In this document: positions 17,741-25,671 of the stretch, piece after piece
Numbering within the stretch: position 1 is the first letter of the stretch
Layout: each line of letters opens with the position of its first letter
Source: Bacilli bacterium
GTDB taxonomy: Bacteria; Bacillota_I; Bacilli_A; RF39; UBA660
Direction of reading: 5' to 3'
Assembly: GCA_017528315.1 (NCBI GenBank)
Contig: JAFXOW010000073.1
Span: 1 to 60,218, forward strand
Length of the DNA: 60,218 bases
The notes under the pieces: model-generated
What the model saw: only the letters and a program-made list of their open reading frames with translations
The model's database searches: none
What the model was told of the DNA's origin: nothing
Program-made: the position numbers and the translations under genes

Positions 17741-18166
17741 TTATTTATTTTTTCTAAAAAGATTATTTTTATATTCTAATACTTTTTCTTTAGATACTTT
17801 TTCATAATCATCTAATTCATCATACCAATCATGATTTAAAACTGTTTGCCATTCTCCTGTTTTATTATTTAAAAATTCTAAATCTAATCCATATATTTGT
17901 CTTAAATAAATAGGACTTGATACCATTCTTTTATAATATTTAATTGATGATTCAATGTATTTAAGAGCCTCAGATTTATTTATTTCTTTAAAATTAACAA
18001 CTTTATCAACAAACATATCTTGATACCATTCACGACTTGGAATCCAACCTCCAACTCGCGGATCATAATATTCAAGTGAATCAGTATAATTATCAAGTTC
18101 AGCTATAACTCGTACTATTATTTGATCTTCACAACAAAAATATTTTATTTCAGCATTTTTTTCCAT
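17741..18166 (-). CDS. tandem-repeat protein paired with a RelA/SpoT-fold gene
   Basis: 141 aa, not recognised. Two related repeats are visible: residues about 31-72 (LEYYDPRVGGWIPSREWYQD...) and 96-133 (LEFLNNKTGEWQTVLNHDWYD...). Both share L-E-[YF], G-x-W, [ED]-W-Y and an acidic-to-lysine helix. The start ATG 18166 follows GGAGG and comes one base after the stop of the RelA/SpoT-fold gene (TAGTATG), so the two are translationally coupled. The protein is acidic and soluble and could be a partner or antitoxin of its neighbour; this is inference. Confidence 0.65.
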   Translation of the reverse strand: MEKNAEIKYFCCEDQIIVRVIAELDNYTDSLEYYDPRVGGWIPSREWYQDMFVDKVVNFKEINKSEALKYIESSIKYYKRMVSSPIYLRQIYGLDLEFLNNKTGEWQTVLNHDWYDELDDYEKVSKEKVLEYKNNLFRKNK

Positions 18167-18167
18167 A

Positions 18168-18902
18168 CTACTTACTCCTCCTAATATCTCTATCAAACTG
18201 ATATTCAAGTGCTCCATCTGGTATCATAATAAATGTTTGTAAATATCTTCTTAATTTATCTGCTTTAAGCCTTAACCATTCAGGTGCCCTTTTATCCCTT
18301 GATACTTGATATAAAGCTCTAGTTGATCTATCGCTATTACTTTTAGAATCCCCTTCTTTAATCCTATAAGCGAGTGGCGTATGAAATTGTATCTCAAATA
18401 TATCATTATTATTCTTAGCTACTAATCTTACATTAATTCCTTTAAAGTCAGCTGCCCTCCATTTATTTTTAAATTCTACTACCTGATAACCAATATCTTC
18501 CAACCTATGTAGACATTTATCAATATTTTCTATATACTTATCATCTGGGATAACAAAAGTATATCTAACTGAATCATTTATATTATTAGCTGCTCTTTTA
18601 AAAGAACCACCATAATCAATAATACTGTCAGAAACTGTCTTTTCTAAAATTCTATCAAATGGTTTTATTCTATGCTCTAGTCCCTTTAGTACTCCTATTT
18701 CACTTTGTAATGACATTAAATCCTCTGTAACCTCTTCTTCAATAGCAAAAGCTTTTTTTAAGGCCAATTCTGAATACATTAAAGCAAGTAATTTATCAGT
18801 TGGTGTTAAAAAATCAAAATCTCTTGGATATTCTCTTTTTTCTTTCTTTTCTAAATATCTTTTTACTAAAAAATACGTACTATTAACTTCTTCTTGAGTC
18901 AA
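18168..18902 (-). CDS. RelA/SpoT-like nucleotidyltransferase-fold protein
   Basis: 244 aa from the TTG at 18902, which lies eight bases after AAGGGG; a GTG nine bases upstream has no room for a ribosome site. Motifs in the order of the RelA/SpoT synthetase fold: HRIKPFDRILEK (about 77-88), NDSVRYTFVIP (109-119), FKNKWRAADFKGINVRL (144-160) and FEIQFHT (169-175). The last matches the EIQIRT signature. No HD hydrolase, TGS or ACT domain, so it resembles small stand-alone synthetases. The Tyr that normally stacks on the acceptor guanine (YxSxH region) appears as Phe. Alarmone synthesis, tRNA modification or another nucleotidyl transfer are all possible. Confidence 0.65.
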   Translation of the reverse strand: MTQEEVNSTYFLVKRYLEKKEKREYPRDFDFLTPTDKLLALMYSELALKKAFAIEEEVTEDLMSLQSEIGVLKGLEHRIKPFDRILEKTVSDSIIDYGGSFKRAANNINDSVRYTFVIPDDKYIENIDKCLHRLEDIGYQVVEFKNKWRAADFKGINVRLVAKNNNDIFEIQFHTPLAYRIKEGDSKSNSDRSTRALYQVSRDKRAPEWLRLKADKLRRYLQTFIMIPDGALEYQFDRDIRRSK

Positions 18903-18917
18903 ATTAATCACCCCTTG

Positions 18918-18945
18918 TTGACTTTTTATATATTTATAATATAAT
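18918..18945 (+). promoter_or_regulatory. promoter of the DUF192 gene
   Basis: TTGACT (18918-18923), 16-base spacer, TATAAT (18940-18945) on the plus strand, 27 bases ahead of the ATG. Confidence 0.6.
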
Positions 18946-18972
18946 AAAATTAAAGAAATGTAAAGGATATTT

Positions 18973-19281
18973 ATGAAAGTAATAATTAATAATAAAAAAA
19001 TAGAATTAATTCTTGCAAAGAGTTTTTTTCAAAGACTTAAGGGTTTAATGTTTCAAAAAAATATAAATTACTGTCTAAGAATTAAAACTAATAGTATACA
19101 TACAATATTTATGAAAGAAAACATTGATATTATAATGACTGATAAAAATAATAATGTTTTATATATTTTTAAAAATGTTCCTAAAAATAAAATAATTATT
19201 AAAAAAAATATTTATTATACATATGAATTTCCTAATAATTTTATTGATAAAAATATTAAAAAAATCAAGATTCAAAACTAA
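18973..19281 (+). CDS. DUF192 family protein
   Basis: 102 aa. Family features are GLMF near residue 25, the central NSIHTIFMKENIDIIMTDKNN and the late VLYIFKNVPKNK. DUF192 proteins are small beta-barrel proteins of unknown function. This copy lacks the signal peptide seen in many family members, so it should be cytoplasmic. It stands alone on the plus strand between two divergent or convergent minus-strand units and shares a terminator with the next gene. Confidence 0.8.
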   Translation: MKVIINNKKIELILAKSFFQRLKGLMFQKNINYCLRIKTNSIHTIFMKENIDIIMTDKNNNVLYIFKNVPKNKIIIKKNIYYTYEFPNNFIDKNIKKIKIQN

Positions 19282-19296
19282 TCTTGATTTTTATTT
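19260..19296. terminator. bidirectional terminator between DUF192 and the Cys-rich gene
   Basis: AAAATCAAGAT pairs with ATCTTGATTTT over a 9-base loop, with T-rich tail on the plus strand and A-run on the other side. It overlaps the DUF192 stop codon. Confidence 0.85.
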
Positions 19297-19937
19297 TATT
19301 TAACTAAAACTTTTGGATTTTCAAATCCTTTACTATCAATTAATTCAGCATAGTTATCAATATTTTTATATCTTAAATATAAATATTCTACCATATCTTG
19401 ATAATCATTAATTGCTTCATTTATCTTATTAAATCCAATATTTATACACACTTTAGTTAAATAATTTTCAAGTAAAAATTCGCATATTGAAACTTTATCT
19501 GAATCACTTCTTAACATATCTGCAAGTTCTGGTCCATAAGTATTATATAATGTTGCTTCTTTAATTGTTGTTTCATCTTCTCTTACTGTTGAAATCAAGG
19601 CACTTATCTCTTGATATATTCTATTATTCTCGTCAATTCCTAAAATATCACATATAGCAGTTAATATATAATATCTCGTTAATTTAATATATCTTTGATA
19701 ACAATCAACAACACTTGGAGACAATTCCTTTAAACGACTACATGTATTTTCTCTCCATGAAACTGAACTACCTCGTTTAGTACATTTATACTTCTCTCCA
19801 AATAATACACTACTGCTTGTACGATTATTAATATCAAAATATTCACATGATGCACATTTACCTGCAAAATACTTATAAAAATATTCACTGCTTCTTCCGG
19901 CATTAAAACCTGATCCACTTCCAAATAACCATCCCAT
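19296..19937 (-). CDS. hypothetical protein with N-terminal four-cysteine motif
   Basis: 213 aa, function unknown. The N-terminus is Gly/Ser-rich, followed by C28-x2-C31, C51 and C66 with surrounding charged residues, a spacing that suggests a zinc knuckle or disulfide-stabilised module. The rest (about 75-213) is predicted helical, with conserved-looking acidic and Tyr-rich helices and no membrane segment. SD GGAGG lies nine bases before the ATG. It forms its own unit after the YutH-like gene. Confidence 0.65.
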   Translation of the reverse strand: MGWLFGSGSGFNAGRSSEYFYKYFAGKCASCEYFDINNRTSSSVLFGEKYKCTKRGSSVSWRENTCSRLKELSPSVVDCYQRYIKLTRYYILTAICDILGIDENNRIYQEISALISTVREDETTIKEATLYNTYGPELADMLRSDSDKVSICEFLLENYLTKVCINIGFNKINEAINDYQDMVEYLYLRYKNIDNYAELIDSKGFENPKVLVK

Positions 19938-19983
19938 AATTTATAACCTCCAAAACCTATTGCATATTATAACACATCTATCT

Positions 19984-20892
19984 TTAATTTGCAAACTTTT
20001 TATTAATCCATTCAATTCCTATTATATTTATTCTTAATTTTAAAAATAAATATATTTCATATAATAAATATTCATAATCACTTTGCTTATTAACAATTAT
20101 TTCTATATCTTTATCATCATTTTTTTTATTAATAATACTATCATATAGATCAAAAAAGAAACTGGGATAAAGCATTCTAATATAAAAATATATTAAATCT
20201 ATATCACTTAGTTTTAATAATTTTATAGAATTAATTATTTCATTAATACTTATTCTTTTATTAAAAAATAAAGATTTATAATACTCTGTTTTATCCCTTA
20301 CTTTATAATCAATTACTAAATTCATTGGATTATAAAATTCTCTTAAATTATCATTAACATTTATTCTTTTATGACATACTCCTATATTATTATTATTTAG
20401 ATTTATATATTTTAAATAACTAATAGCATTCTCGGTTAATCCTATATAATAAGAACTATAATTATATAAATAAGGATATTTAGATTTTAAATGATTAAGA
20501 CTATATTCAATATTATCAATTTTATTTGACCAAAGATAATACCAATTAGTTCTATTTAAAACATTTATATTAATATTCAACTTATTAAATTCTATTATAT
20601 TATTTAAACTTATTTTATCTTTACTATTTATTAGTAATTCTACTAGTATATAGTCTTTATTATCTTTTTTAGTTAAAATATTTCTATCTTTATTTAAAAT
20701 AATTCTATTTATTTTAAAATTATTAAATAACATATAATTATTTAAATTAAAAAGAGCATCTATATTATTTAAGGAATTATTATATAAATAAAATATAAAT
20801 TCATGATTCTTAAAAGTAAAATAATAATTACCATTTTTCATGCCAATTTTATCTGGAATTATAAAATAATAGTAATTTAATAAGTCTTTCAT
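19984..20892 (-). CDS. YutH/CotS-like spore coat protein
   Basis: 302 aa, a degenerate kinase-fold protein of the spore coat YutH/CotS group. The order of motifs matches YutH: WYYLWSNKIDNIEYSL, then YYIGLTENAISYLK, VCHKRI, FYNPMNLVIDYKVRD (normally PFDWVYDHPSRD) and YFYIRMLYPSFFFDLYD. The kinase catalytic Asp motif is degraded to CHKRI..., as expected for coat proteins that no longer act as kinases. Very rich in Asn and Ile. It supports a sporulating host together with sspI. Confidence 0.65.
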   Translation of the reverse strand: MKDLLNYYYFIIPDKIGMKNGNYYFTFKNHEFIFYLYNNSLNNIDALFNLNNYMLFNNFKINRIILNKDRNILTKKDNKDYILVELLINSKDKISLNNIIEFNKLNININVLNRTNWYYLWSNKIDNIEYSLNHLKSKYPYLYNYSSYYIGLTENAISYLKYINLNNNNIGVCHKRINVNDNLREFYNPMNLVIDYKVRDKTEYYKSLFFNKRISINEIINSIKLLKLSDIDLIYFYIRMLYPSFFFDLYDSIINKKNDDKDIEIIVNKQSDYEYLLYEIYLFLKLRINIIGIEWINKKFAN

Positions 20893-20935
20893 AACTCACC
20901 ATTAAAGTATATGAAAGACTTATTTTATTTATTTC

Positions 20936-23047
20936 TTATTCTCGATTAATTTTATTATTTAAATTGAGTTCTATCTTTAAGTCATCAGTAACCGGTGTAC
21001 CTTCTTTTATACTTTGACTTTCAACATATCCATGACCAGTTATTTGATAATCAAGATTTAAATATTTTAAAATAACTAGAGCATCATTTTTAGAATAACC
21101 AATTAAATTTGGTACTACAAGATTACTTGAATTAGTTATTAAAAATATTTTTTCTGATTTAGTAACTTTAGAGTTTACTGGATACTGATTAATAACCGTA
21201 TCTCCATCTCCAATTAAAACAGGATTTAAATTTAAATTTTTTAGTATTTCAATTACATCATTAGTTTTTAAGTTGGTAAAATTATCCACTTTTATAGTAT
21301 CATTTTCTTTTTCGGATTTTTCATTATAAATATTATAATATTTAGCTATATTTTGAATTATTTCTTTAACTGGTTCTGACAAAGCATTTACGGTTGTTGA
21401 TTTTTTAACGGCTCCATAAATAATTATTTCTGGTTCATCTTTCGGAAACATTAAAGCTATACTTCTGATAACTTCTCCTTCTCCTGTTAAATAACCTTGT
21501 CCATTGGTACTAGCTATTTGAGCTGTTCCCGTTTTTCCAATAATATCATAGCCTTCAAGAAAGTAGGCATGAGCTGCTCCATCAGAATCATTTATCGTAT
21601 GCCACATCAAATTTTTCATATATTCGATAGTTGAAGCTGAAGCAACGATTCCTAAACTATTTCTTTTATTTTCTTTAATGGTACCATCAGCATAGTTAAT
21701 AGTTTTCACAATATAGGGATTTAATAATTCTCCATTATTGCTAATTGCTGTTAAAGCTTTAATATGTTGAATAGGTGTTGTTGTTATACCTTGTCCAAAA
21801 GCGGCATTAAAGACTTCTGTTTCATATTTAAAATCTACTTTTCCACTTGCTTCATTAGGTAAACTTATACCTGTTTTACTTCCGAATCCTAATCTTTTTA
21901 AATAATTTTTTAAAGAGTTAGCATCTAAATATTTATCCATTATATTAACAACCGCGGTATTACTTGAATATATAAATCCTTGATCATAGGTTATTCTACC
22001 CCAACCTACCTTATTCCAGTCACGAATAATCGTTCCATCTTTAGCTTCAAATTTTCCAGAATAATAAGTGTCACTTCCTTTATAAACACCAGCTTCAAGG
22101 GATGCCATAAAAGTATATATTTTCATAGTACTTCCCGGTTCAAAAGCAACGCTTGAATTAGGATCTAAGTAATTTTTAATATCTCTTATATTAGGATCAA
22201 AACTAGGAGTCGACGTATATCCTAAAATTTCGCCAGTCTTGGCATTAGCAACTATAATATCTAATTCTTCATATTCATAATTTGACCTTGATTTATTAAC
22301 AGCTTCTTCTAAGAAAAACTGAATTCCATTATCAATTGTTAAATGAATATTTACGCCATCCTCTTTATCTTCTGTCATTTCTTTGGTACTAGCAATTTTA
22401 TATCCTTGTAAATCTTTTTGATAGACTGTTTTACCATTTTTTCCAGTTAATTCTTCATTATAATATTTTTCAATTCCCATTTCCCCTTTAACATTTCCAT
22501 TCTCATCTTCTTTAGCATAGCCAATTAAATAGGATAAGAATTTTCCATAAGGGTAATATCTTTTTTTGGTTTCTATAAAATCAATTCCCGGAAGACTTGC
22601 TGCTTTAATTGTATCTTTCTCAAGTTCAGTAAGTCCCCTTCCCTTGACACCAAATTCCGTTTGATAAACTCCTTCCTTTTTTAAATAAGAAAGAACTGTC
22701 TCAGTATCCATATCTAAAAGTTTACTTAAAACTAAAGCCGTTCCTTCTTTATCAACTACGTGTTTAGGATTATTTTCATCAGTTGTTCTTTTAGAATCAA
22801 GATAAGCAATTACTGTATAACTCGAAACATCTTGAGCTAAAATATTATTAGAATTATCAAATATTGTTCCTCTATTGGCTTTAAGAATAGTAGTCTTAGT
22901 TGTTCTCTTACTAGCAAGTTCTTGAATATTTATATTATCAACTGTAGGAGAAACCCCAATATAAGCAAGACGTGCCGATAAAATAACAAACAAAAAAAGA
23001 GCCAAAATTAAAAATAGATTACTAATTTTAATTCGATTCTCTTTCAT
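20936..23047 (-). CDS. class B penicillin-binding protein with PASTA domains
   Basis: 703 aa. N-terminal membrane anchor (10-30), dimerisation domain (about 55-225) and a transpeptidase domain with S306-T-M-K309, S362-N and K505-T-G-T. Two PASTA domains follow (about 583-637 and 638-695). It cross-links peptidoglycan at the septum. Position after rsmH and ftsL and the two PASTA domains match PBP2B (pbpB) of Bacillus; a SpoVD-like role cannot be excluded. SD AGGGAGG before the ATG. Confidence 0.92.
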   Translation of the reverse strand: MKENRIKISNLFLILALFLFVILSARLAYIGVSPTVDNINIQELASKRTTKTTILKANRGTIFDNSNNILAQDVSSYTVIAYLDSKRTTDENNPKHVVDKEGTALVLSKLLDMDTETVLSYLKKEGVYQTEFGVKGRGLTELEKDTIKAASLPGIDFIETKKRYYPYGKFLSYLIGYAKEDENGNVKGEMGIEKYYNEELTGKNGKTVYQKDLQGYKIASTKEMTEDKEDGVNIHLTIDNGIQFFLEEAVNKSRSNYEYEELDIIVANAKTGEILGYTSTPSFDPNIRDIKNYLDPNSSVAFEPGSTMKIYTFMASLEAGVYKGSDTYYSGKFEAKDGTIIRDWNKVGWGRITYDQGFIYSSNTAVVNIMDKYLDANSLKNYLKRLGFGSKTGISLPNEASGKVDFKYETEVFNAAFGQGITTTPIQHIKALTAISNNGELLNPYIVKTINYADGTIKENKRNSLGIVASASTIEYMKNLMWHTINDSDGAAHAYFLEGYDIIGKTGTAQIASTNGQGYLTGEGEVIRSIALMFPKDEPEIIIYGAVKKSTTVNALSEPVKEIIQNIAKYYNIYNEKSEKENDTIKVDNFTNLKTNDVIEILKNLNLNPVLIGDGDTVINQYPVNSKVTKSEKIFLITNSSNLVVPNLIGYSKNDALVILKYLNLDYQITGHGYVESQSIKEGTPVTDDLKIELNLNNKINRE

Positions 23048-23058
23048 ATGTTCCTCCC

Positions 23059-23352
23059 TTAATCAATATTTTTTATATTATCATTATTATACTCTAGTCC
23101 TTTTTCTTTAATAATTTTTTGAATATTCTCAAGACTAGCCAATTCATTTATTTTCATTTGTAAACTTTCATTTTCTTTTTCTTGAGATGTTATTTGTTTT
23201 TTTATTTTTTCAACATCATAATTCATTTTAGATAAAGTTGATTTTTCAAAAACAATTATAAGAGGAGATGTAATTACCAACATAATGGTAATAAAGTACA
23301 AAAATTTTTCAAAAGGAGATAATTTACTTTTTTTCTTTTTTGACTTTTTCAT
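23059..23352 (-). CDS. ftsL: FtsL-like cell division protein
   Basis: 97 aa with a Lys-rich N-terminus, one membrane helix (about 14-34) and an extracellular coiled coil (about 40-85) ending with the usual LENIQKIIKEKGL. Member of the FtsL-DivIC complex at the division septum. It starts two bases after rsmH and ends eleven bases before the PBP gene, the classic rsmH-ftsL-pbp order. Confidence 0.85.
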   Translation of the reverse strand: MKKSKKKKSKLSPFEKFLYFITIMLVITSPLIIVFEKSTLSKMNYDVEKIKKQITSQEKENESLQMKINELASLENIQKIIKEKGLEYNNDNIKNID

Positions 23353-23354
23353 TT

Positions 23355-24281
23355 TTAATCCTCTTTAATCCTTTCTATAACCCGAAGTTTAGCTGAACGA
23401 CTTCGATTATTTTCTAATAGTTCTTCATTACTTGGTAAAATCACCTCATTAACAATCTTAAATTTAGGTTGATATTCCAAAGGTATTTCTGGTAATTCTC
23501 GAACTAATTTATCAACACTTGTAACTTCTCGAAATACTTTTTTAACAATTTTATCTTCCAAAGAATGGAAAGTAATAACTGCAATTCTGCCATTAATATT
23601 TAATAAACTTAAAGCTTTTCTAATACTTTCATCAAGTATGTCTAATTCATGGTTAACTTCTATTCTAATAGCTTGAAAAGTACGACGTGATGGATTTTTT
23701 TCTAAAGTATCTTTAAGTGGCATACTATGTTTTATAATATCAGCAAGTTCTATAGTTGTCTCAATAGCCTTTTTCTTTCTTGCCTTAACAATATTTCGAG
23801 CAATACTTTTAGCATATTTTTCTTCGCCATAATCTCTTATTATTCTAACTAAATCTTTTTCTTCATAGTTATTTACAACACCATAGGCAGATAAAGGATT
23901 ATCTTGATCCATTCTCATATCAAGACGAGCCTCTTTTAGATAACTAAAACCACGACTAGCATTATCAAGTTGAGGCGAACTAACTCCCAAATCAAAAACA
24001 ATTCCATCTACTTTAGTAATACCACGTTTTAATAGTTCTTCTTTCATGTATAAAAAGTTGCTTTTAATGATTTGAAAATTAGTTCCAATACTTTCAAGCC
24101 TTTTTGTACTAGCCTGAATTGCCTCAATATCTTGATCAAAGGCGAAAAGGCACCCTTTTTTTATTCTTTTTAAAATTTCACTTGCGTGACCAGCATAACC
24201 TAAAGTTGCATCTACATATATTCCCTCACTTTTTATATTAAGTGATTCAACTACCTCTTGTAACATAACACTATAATGCAT
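23355..24281 (-). CDS. rsmH: 16S rRNA (cytosine1402-N4)-methyltransferase
   Basis: 308 aa. Motifs are HYSVMLQEVV, VDATLGYAGHA (SAM-binding loop), FDLGVSSPQLD, GFSYLKEARLDMRMD, and ITFHSLEDKIVK, all typical of RsmH (MraW). It methylates C1402 in the ribosomal P site. First gene of the rsmH-ftsL-pbp unit. The mraZ regulator that usually precedes it is missing; instead the divergent sspI gene lies 180 bases away. Confidence 0.95.
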   Translation of the reverse strand: MHYSVMLQEVVESLNIKSEGIYVDATLGYAGHASEILKRIKKGCLFAFDQDIEAIQASTKRLESIGTNFQIIKSNFLYMKEELLKRGITKVDGIVFDLGVSSPQLDNASRGFSYLKEARLDMRMDQDNPLSAYGVVNNYEEKDLVRIIRDYGEEKYAKSIARNIVKARKKKAIETTIELADIIKHSMPLKDTLEKNPSRRTFQAIRIEVNHELDILDESIRKALSLLNINGRIAVITFHSLEDKIVKKVFREVTSVDKLVRELPEIPLEYQPKFKIVNEVILPSNEELLENNRSRSAKLRVIERIKED

Positions 24282-24460
24282 AAAACCCTCCTAATCTCTT
24301 AAAATAAAAAGTTAATAGTAGCAAAATCTTTTTATTTTAGCTTACTATACTTAAATTATAGTAACTTTTATATAATTTGTAAACCTTTTTACATTTTTTT
24401 AAAAAAAATTTACATAAAAAATGTAAATTTGTTTATATTATTGTTAGAAAGGATAATATA

Positions 24461-24685
24461 ATGGATGATATAAAGATAAGAGATTATATAATTAATAATT
24501 TTAAAGATGATGATGAAACAACAATTAAAAATGCCATTGAAGAAAGCATTAAAGAAAATGATGAAGTAACTCTTCCAGGTATGGGCGTTTTCTTTGAAAT
24601 TATTTGGCAAGACTCAACTGATTTAGAAAAAGAAAAAATTCTTACCACACTTAAAAAGAGATTTCAGAACAAAAGTTCTAAATAA
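24461..24685 (+). CDS. sspI: small acid-soluble spore protein SspI
   Basis: 74 aa. The core TLPGMGVFFEIIWQ (about 43-56) followed by an acidic-basic helix KILTTLKKRF is the SspI signature; the N-terminal part RDYIINNF...TIKNAIEESI also fits. SspI is a minor spore-core protein made in the forespore under sigma-G in Bacillus. SD GAAAGGATA lies before the ATG. A small hairpin TTTACAT/ATGTAAA is just upstream; I cannot assign the sigma-G boxes with confidence. It stands alone on the plus strand. Confidence 0.85.
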   Translation: MDDIKIRDYIINNFKDDDETTIKNAIEESIKENDEVTLPGMGVFFEIIWQDSTDLEKEKILTTLKKRFQNKSSK

Positions 24686-24828
24686 CCTCTTTTTTTATTA
24701 TGTTGTATTCGTCATTAATTATACCTAACATCTTTATTAGTTCATCTTCATCTATAGCTTTTGGGTTGCGATACTATAGGTATAGTTGAAATCCATATTT
24801 CACCAACTTTAGCTCTTATCTTTGTCAT
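24678..24828 (-). pseudogene. frameshifted small gene remnant
   Basis: A strong AGAGGAG site leads to ATG 24828, which encodes 26 residues beginning MTKIRAKVGEIWISTIPI before a stop at 24748-24750. Shifting one base near 24763 continues open for another 26 codons (PKAIDEDELIKMLGIINDEY...) to TAG 24678-24680, with a sensible acidic helix. The start VGEIW... resembles MazF/PemK-type proteins, but most of that fold is absent. It most likely is a decayed gene with a frameshift and perhaps an internal deletion. Confidence 0.4.
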
Positions 24829-24845
24829 ATTTCTCCTCTCTTTTT

Positions 24846-24937
24846 TTAAAGCAATATAACTTTGGAGTTATTTTTATGAGGTGTTCTTAAAAAAAGGATA
24901 AATAGAAAATTAGATTTTATAAGTTATATTGCTTTAA
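24846..24937. repeat. 92-base element with 17-bp perfect inverted ends
   Basis: TTAAAGCAATATAACTT at 24846-24862 and its exact reverse complement at 24921-24937 flank 58 bases without a coding frame. It could be a miniature inverted-repeat element or a long stem-loop. The surrounding 24829-25083 contains no gene; two more hairpins occur: ATTCCTTT/AAAGGAAT (24943-24960) and a 14-bp stem with 6-base loop (25014-25047). Confidence 0.5.
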
Positions 24938-25083
24938 CTTTTATTCCTTTAAAAAGGAATGAAGCTACTATAACAGACAATAATAAAAATAGCAAAATTG
25001 ATAATTTAATATGTTTTAGTTAAATTTATTAAAAAATTTAACTAAAAAAACAAAATTATTCTAGGAAAAAAATTTAATTAAAT

Positions 25084-25142
25084 AAAAAAAATTTTGAAAA
25101 AATATATTTTCAAAACTTTATCTTTTTACAAAACTTTACACT
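25084..25142 (-). terminator. terminator repeat A (after comEB)
   Basis: On the minus strand two tandem TAAAGTTTTGnAAAA units are followed by a TTTTCAAAA arm and a T-run, making a Rho-independent terminator next to the comEB stop. Nearly the same 57 bases recur at 39994-40050 after recX. Confidence 0.65.
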
Positions 25143-25671
25143 ATCTTTTTTCTAAATTTATTTCTATCTTGGAATTAGCAAGATTTATTTCATGATATGT
25201 AACACCACATTCATCAAACATACGTTTACTTGCTTTCACTGCATCGGTTTCTTTTAAAGTACCATCTTTATCTTTAAACTTATCTGATAAGAATAATACT
25301 TCTTTAATACCCGCTTGAATAATTAATTTAGCACATTCATTACATGGAAATAAATCAACATATATTTTTGATTTTTCTAATTCATGACGAGAACCTCTAT
25401 AATTTAAAATAGCATTCATTTCAGCATGACAAACATAGGCATATTTAGTATTTAACATATCTCCAGTTCTCTCCCATGGAAATACTCGATCACTAAAACC
25501 ATTTGGTGCTCCATTATAACCAATTGATAAAATACGATTATCAAGTCCAACAATACATGCTCCTACTTGAGTAGATGGATCTTTACTTCTCATTGCTGAA
25601 AGTCTAGCTATAGCCATGAAATATTCATCCCAATTTAAATAATCCTCTCTTGCTTTATTTAGATTCTTCAT
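25141..25671 (-). CDS. comEB: ComE operon protein 2 / deoxycytidylate deaminase
   Basis: 176 aa. Zinc-dependent dCMP deaminase that makes dUMP. Motifs are DPSTQVGACIV, the catalytic HAEMNAI and the PCNECAKLI zinc site. The gene is called comEB when next to comEA/comEC; here it is 20 kb away and instead overlaps mtaB by 17 bases, so the assignment rests on dCMP deaminase identity. SD GGAGGGAAG. Confidence 0.88.
   Translation of the reverse strand: MKNLNKAREDYLNWDEYFMAIARLSAMRSKDPSTQVGACIVGLDNRILSIGYNGAPNGFSDRVFPWERTGDMLNTKYAYVCHAEMNAILNYRGSRHELEKSKIYVDLFPCNECAKLIIQAGIKEVLFLSDKFKDKDGTLKETDAVKASKRMFDECGVTYHEINLANSKIEINLEKR

Noticed and set aside
24410-24610. Minus-strand open frame opposite sspI
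   Set aside because: It is the complement of sspI, which has a recognised family signature and a ribosome site.
24678-24828. Intact MazF-type toxin gene
   Set aside because: Only the first strand resembles the family; a frameshift and the short length rule out a working toxin.
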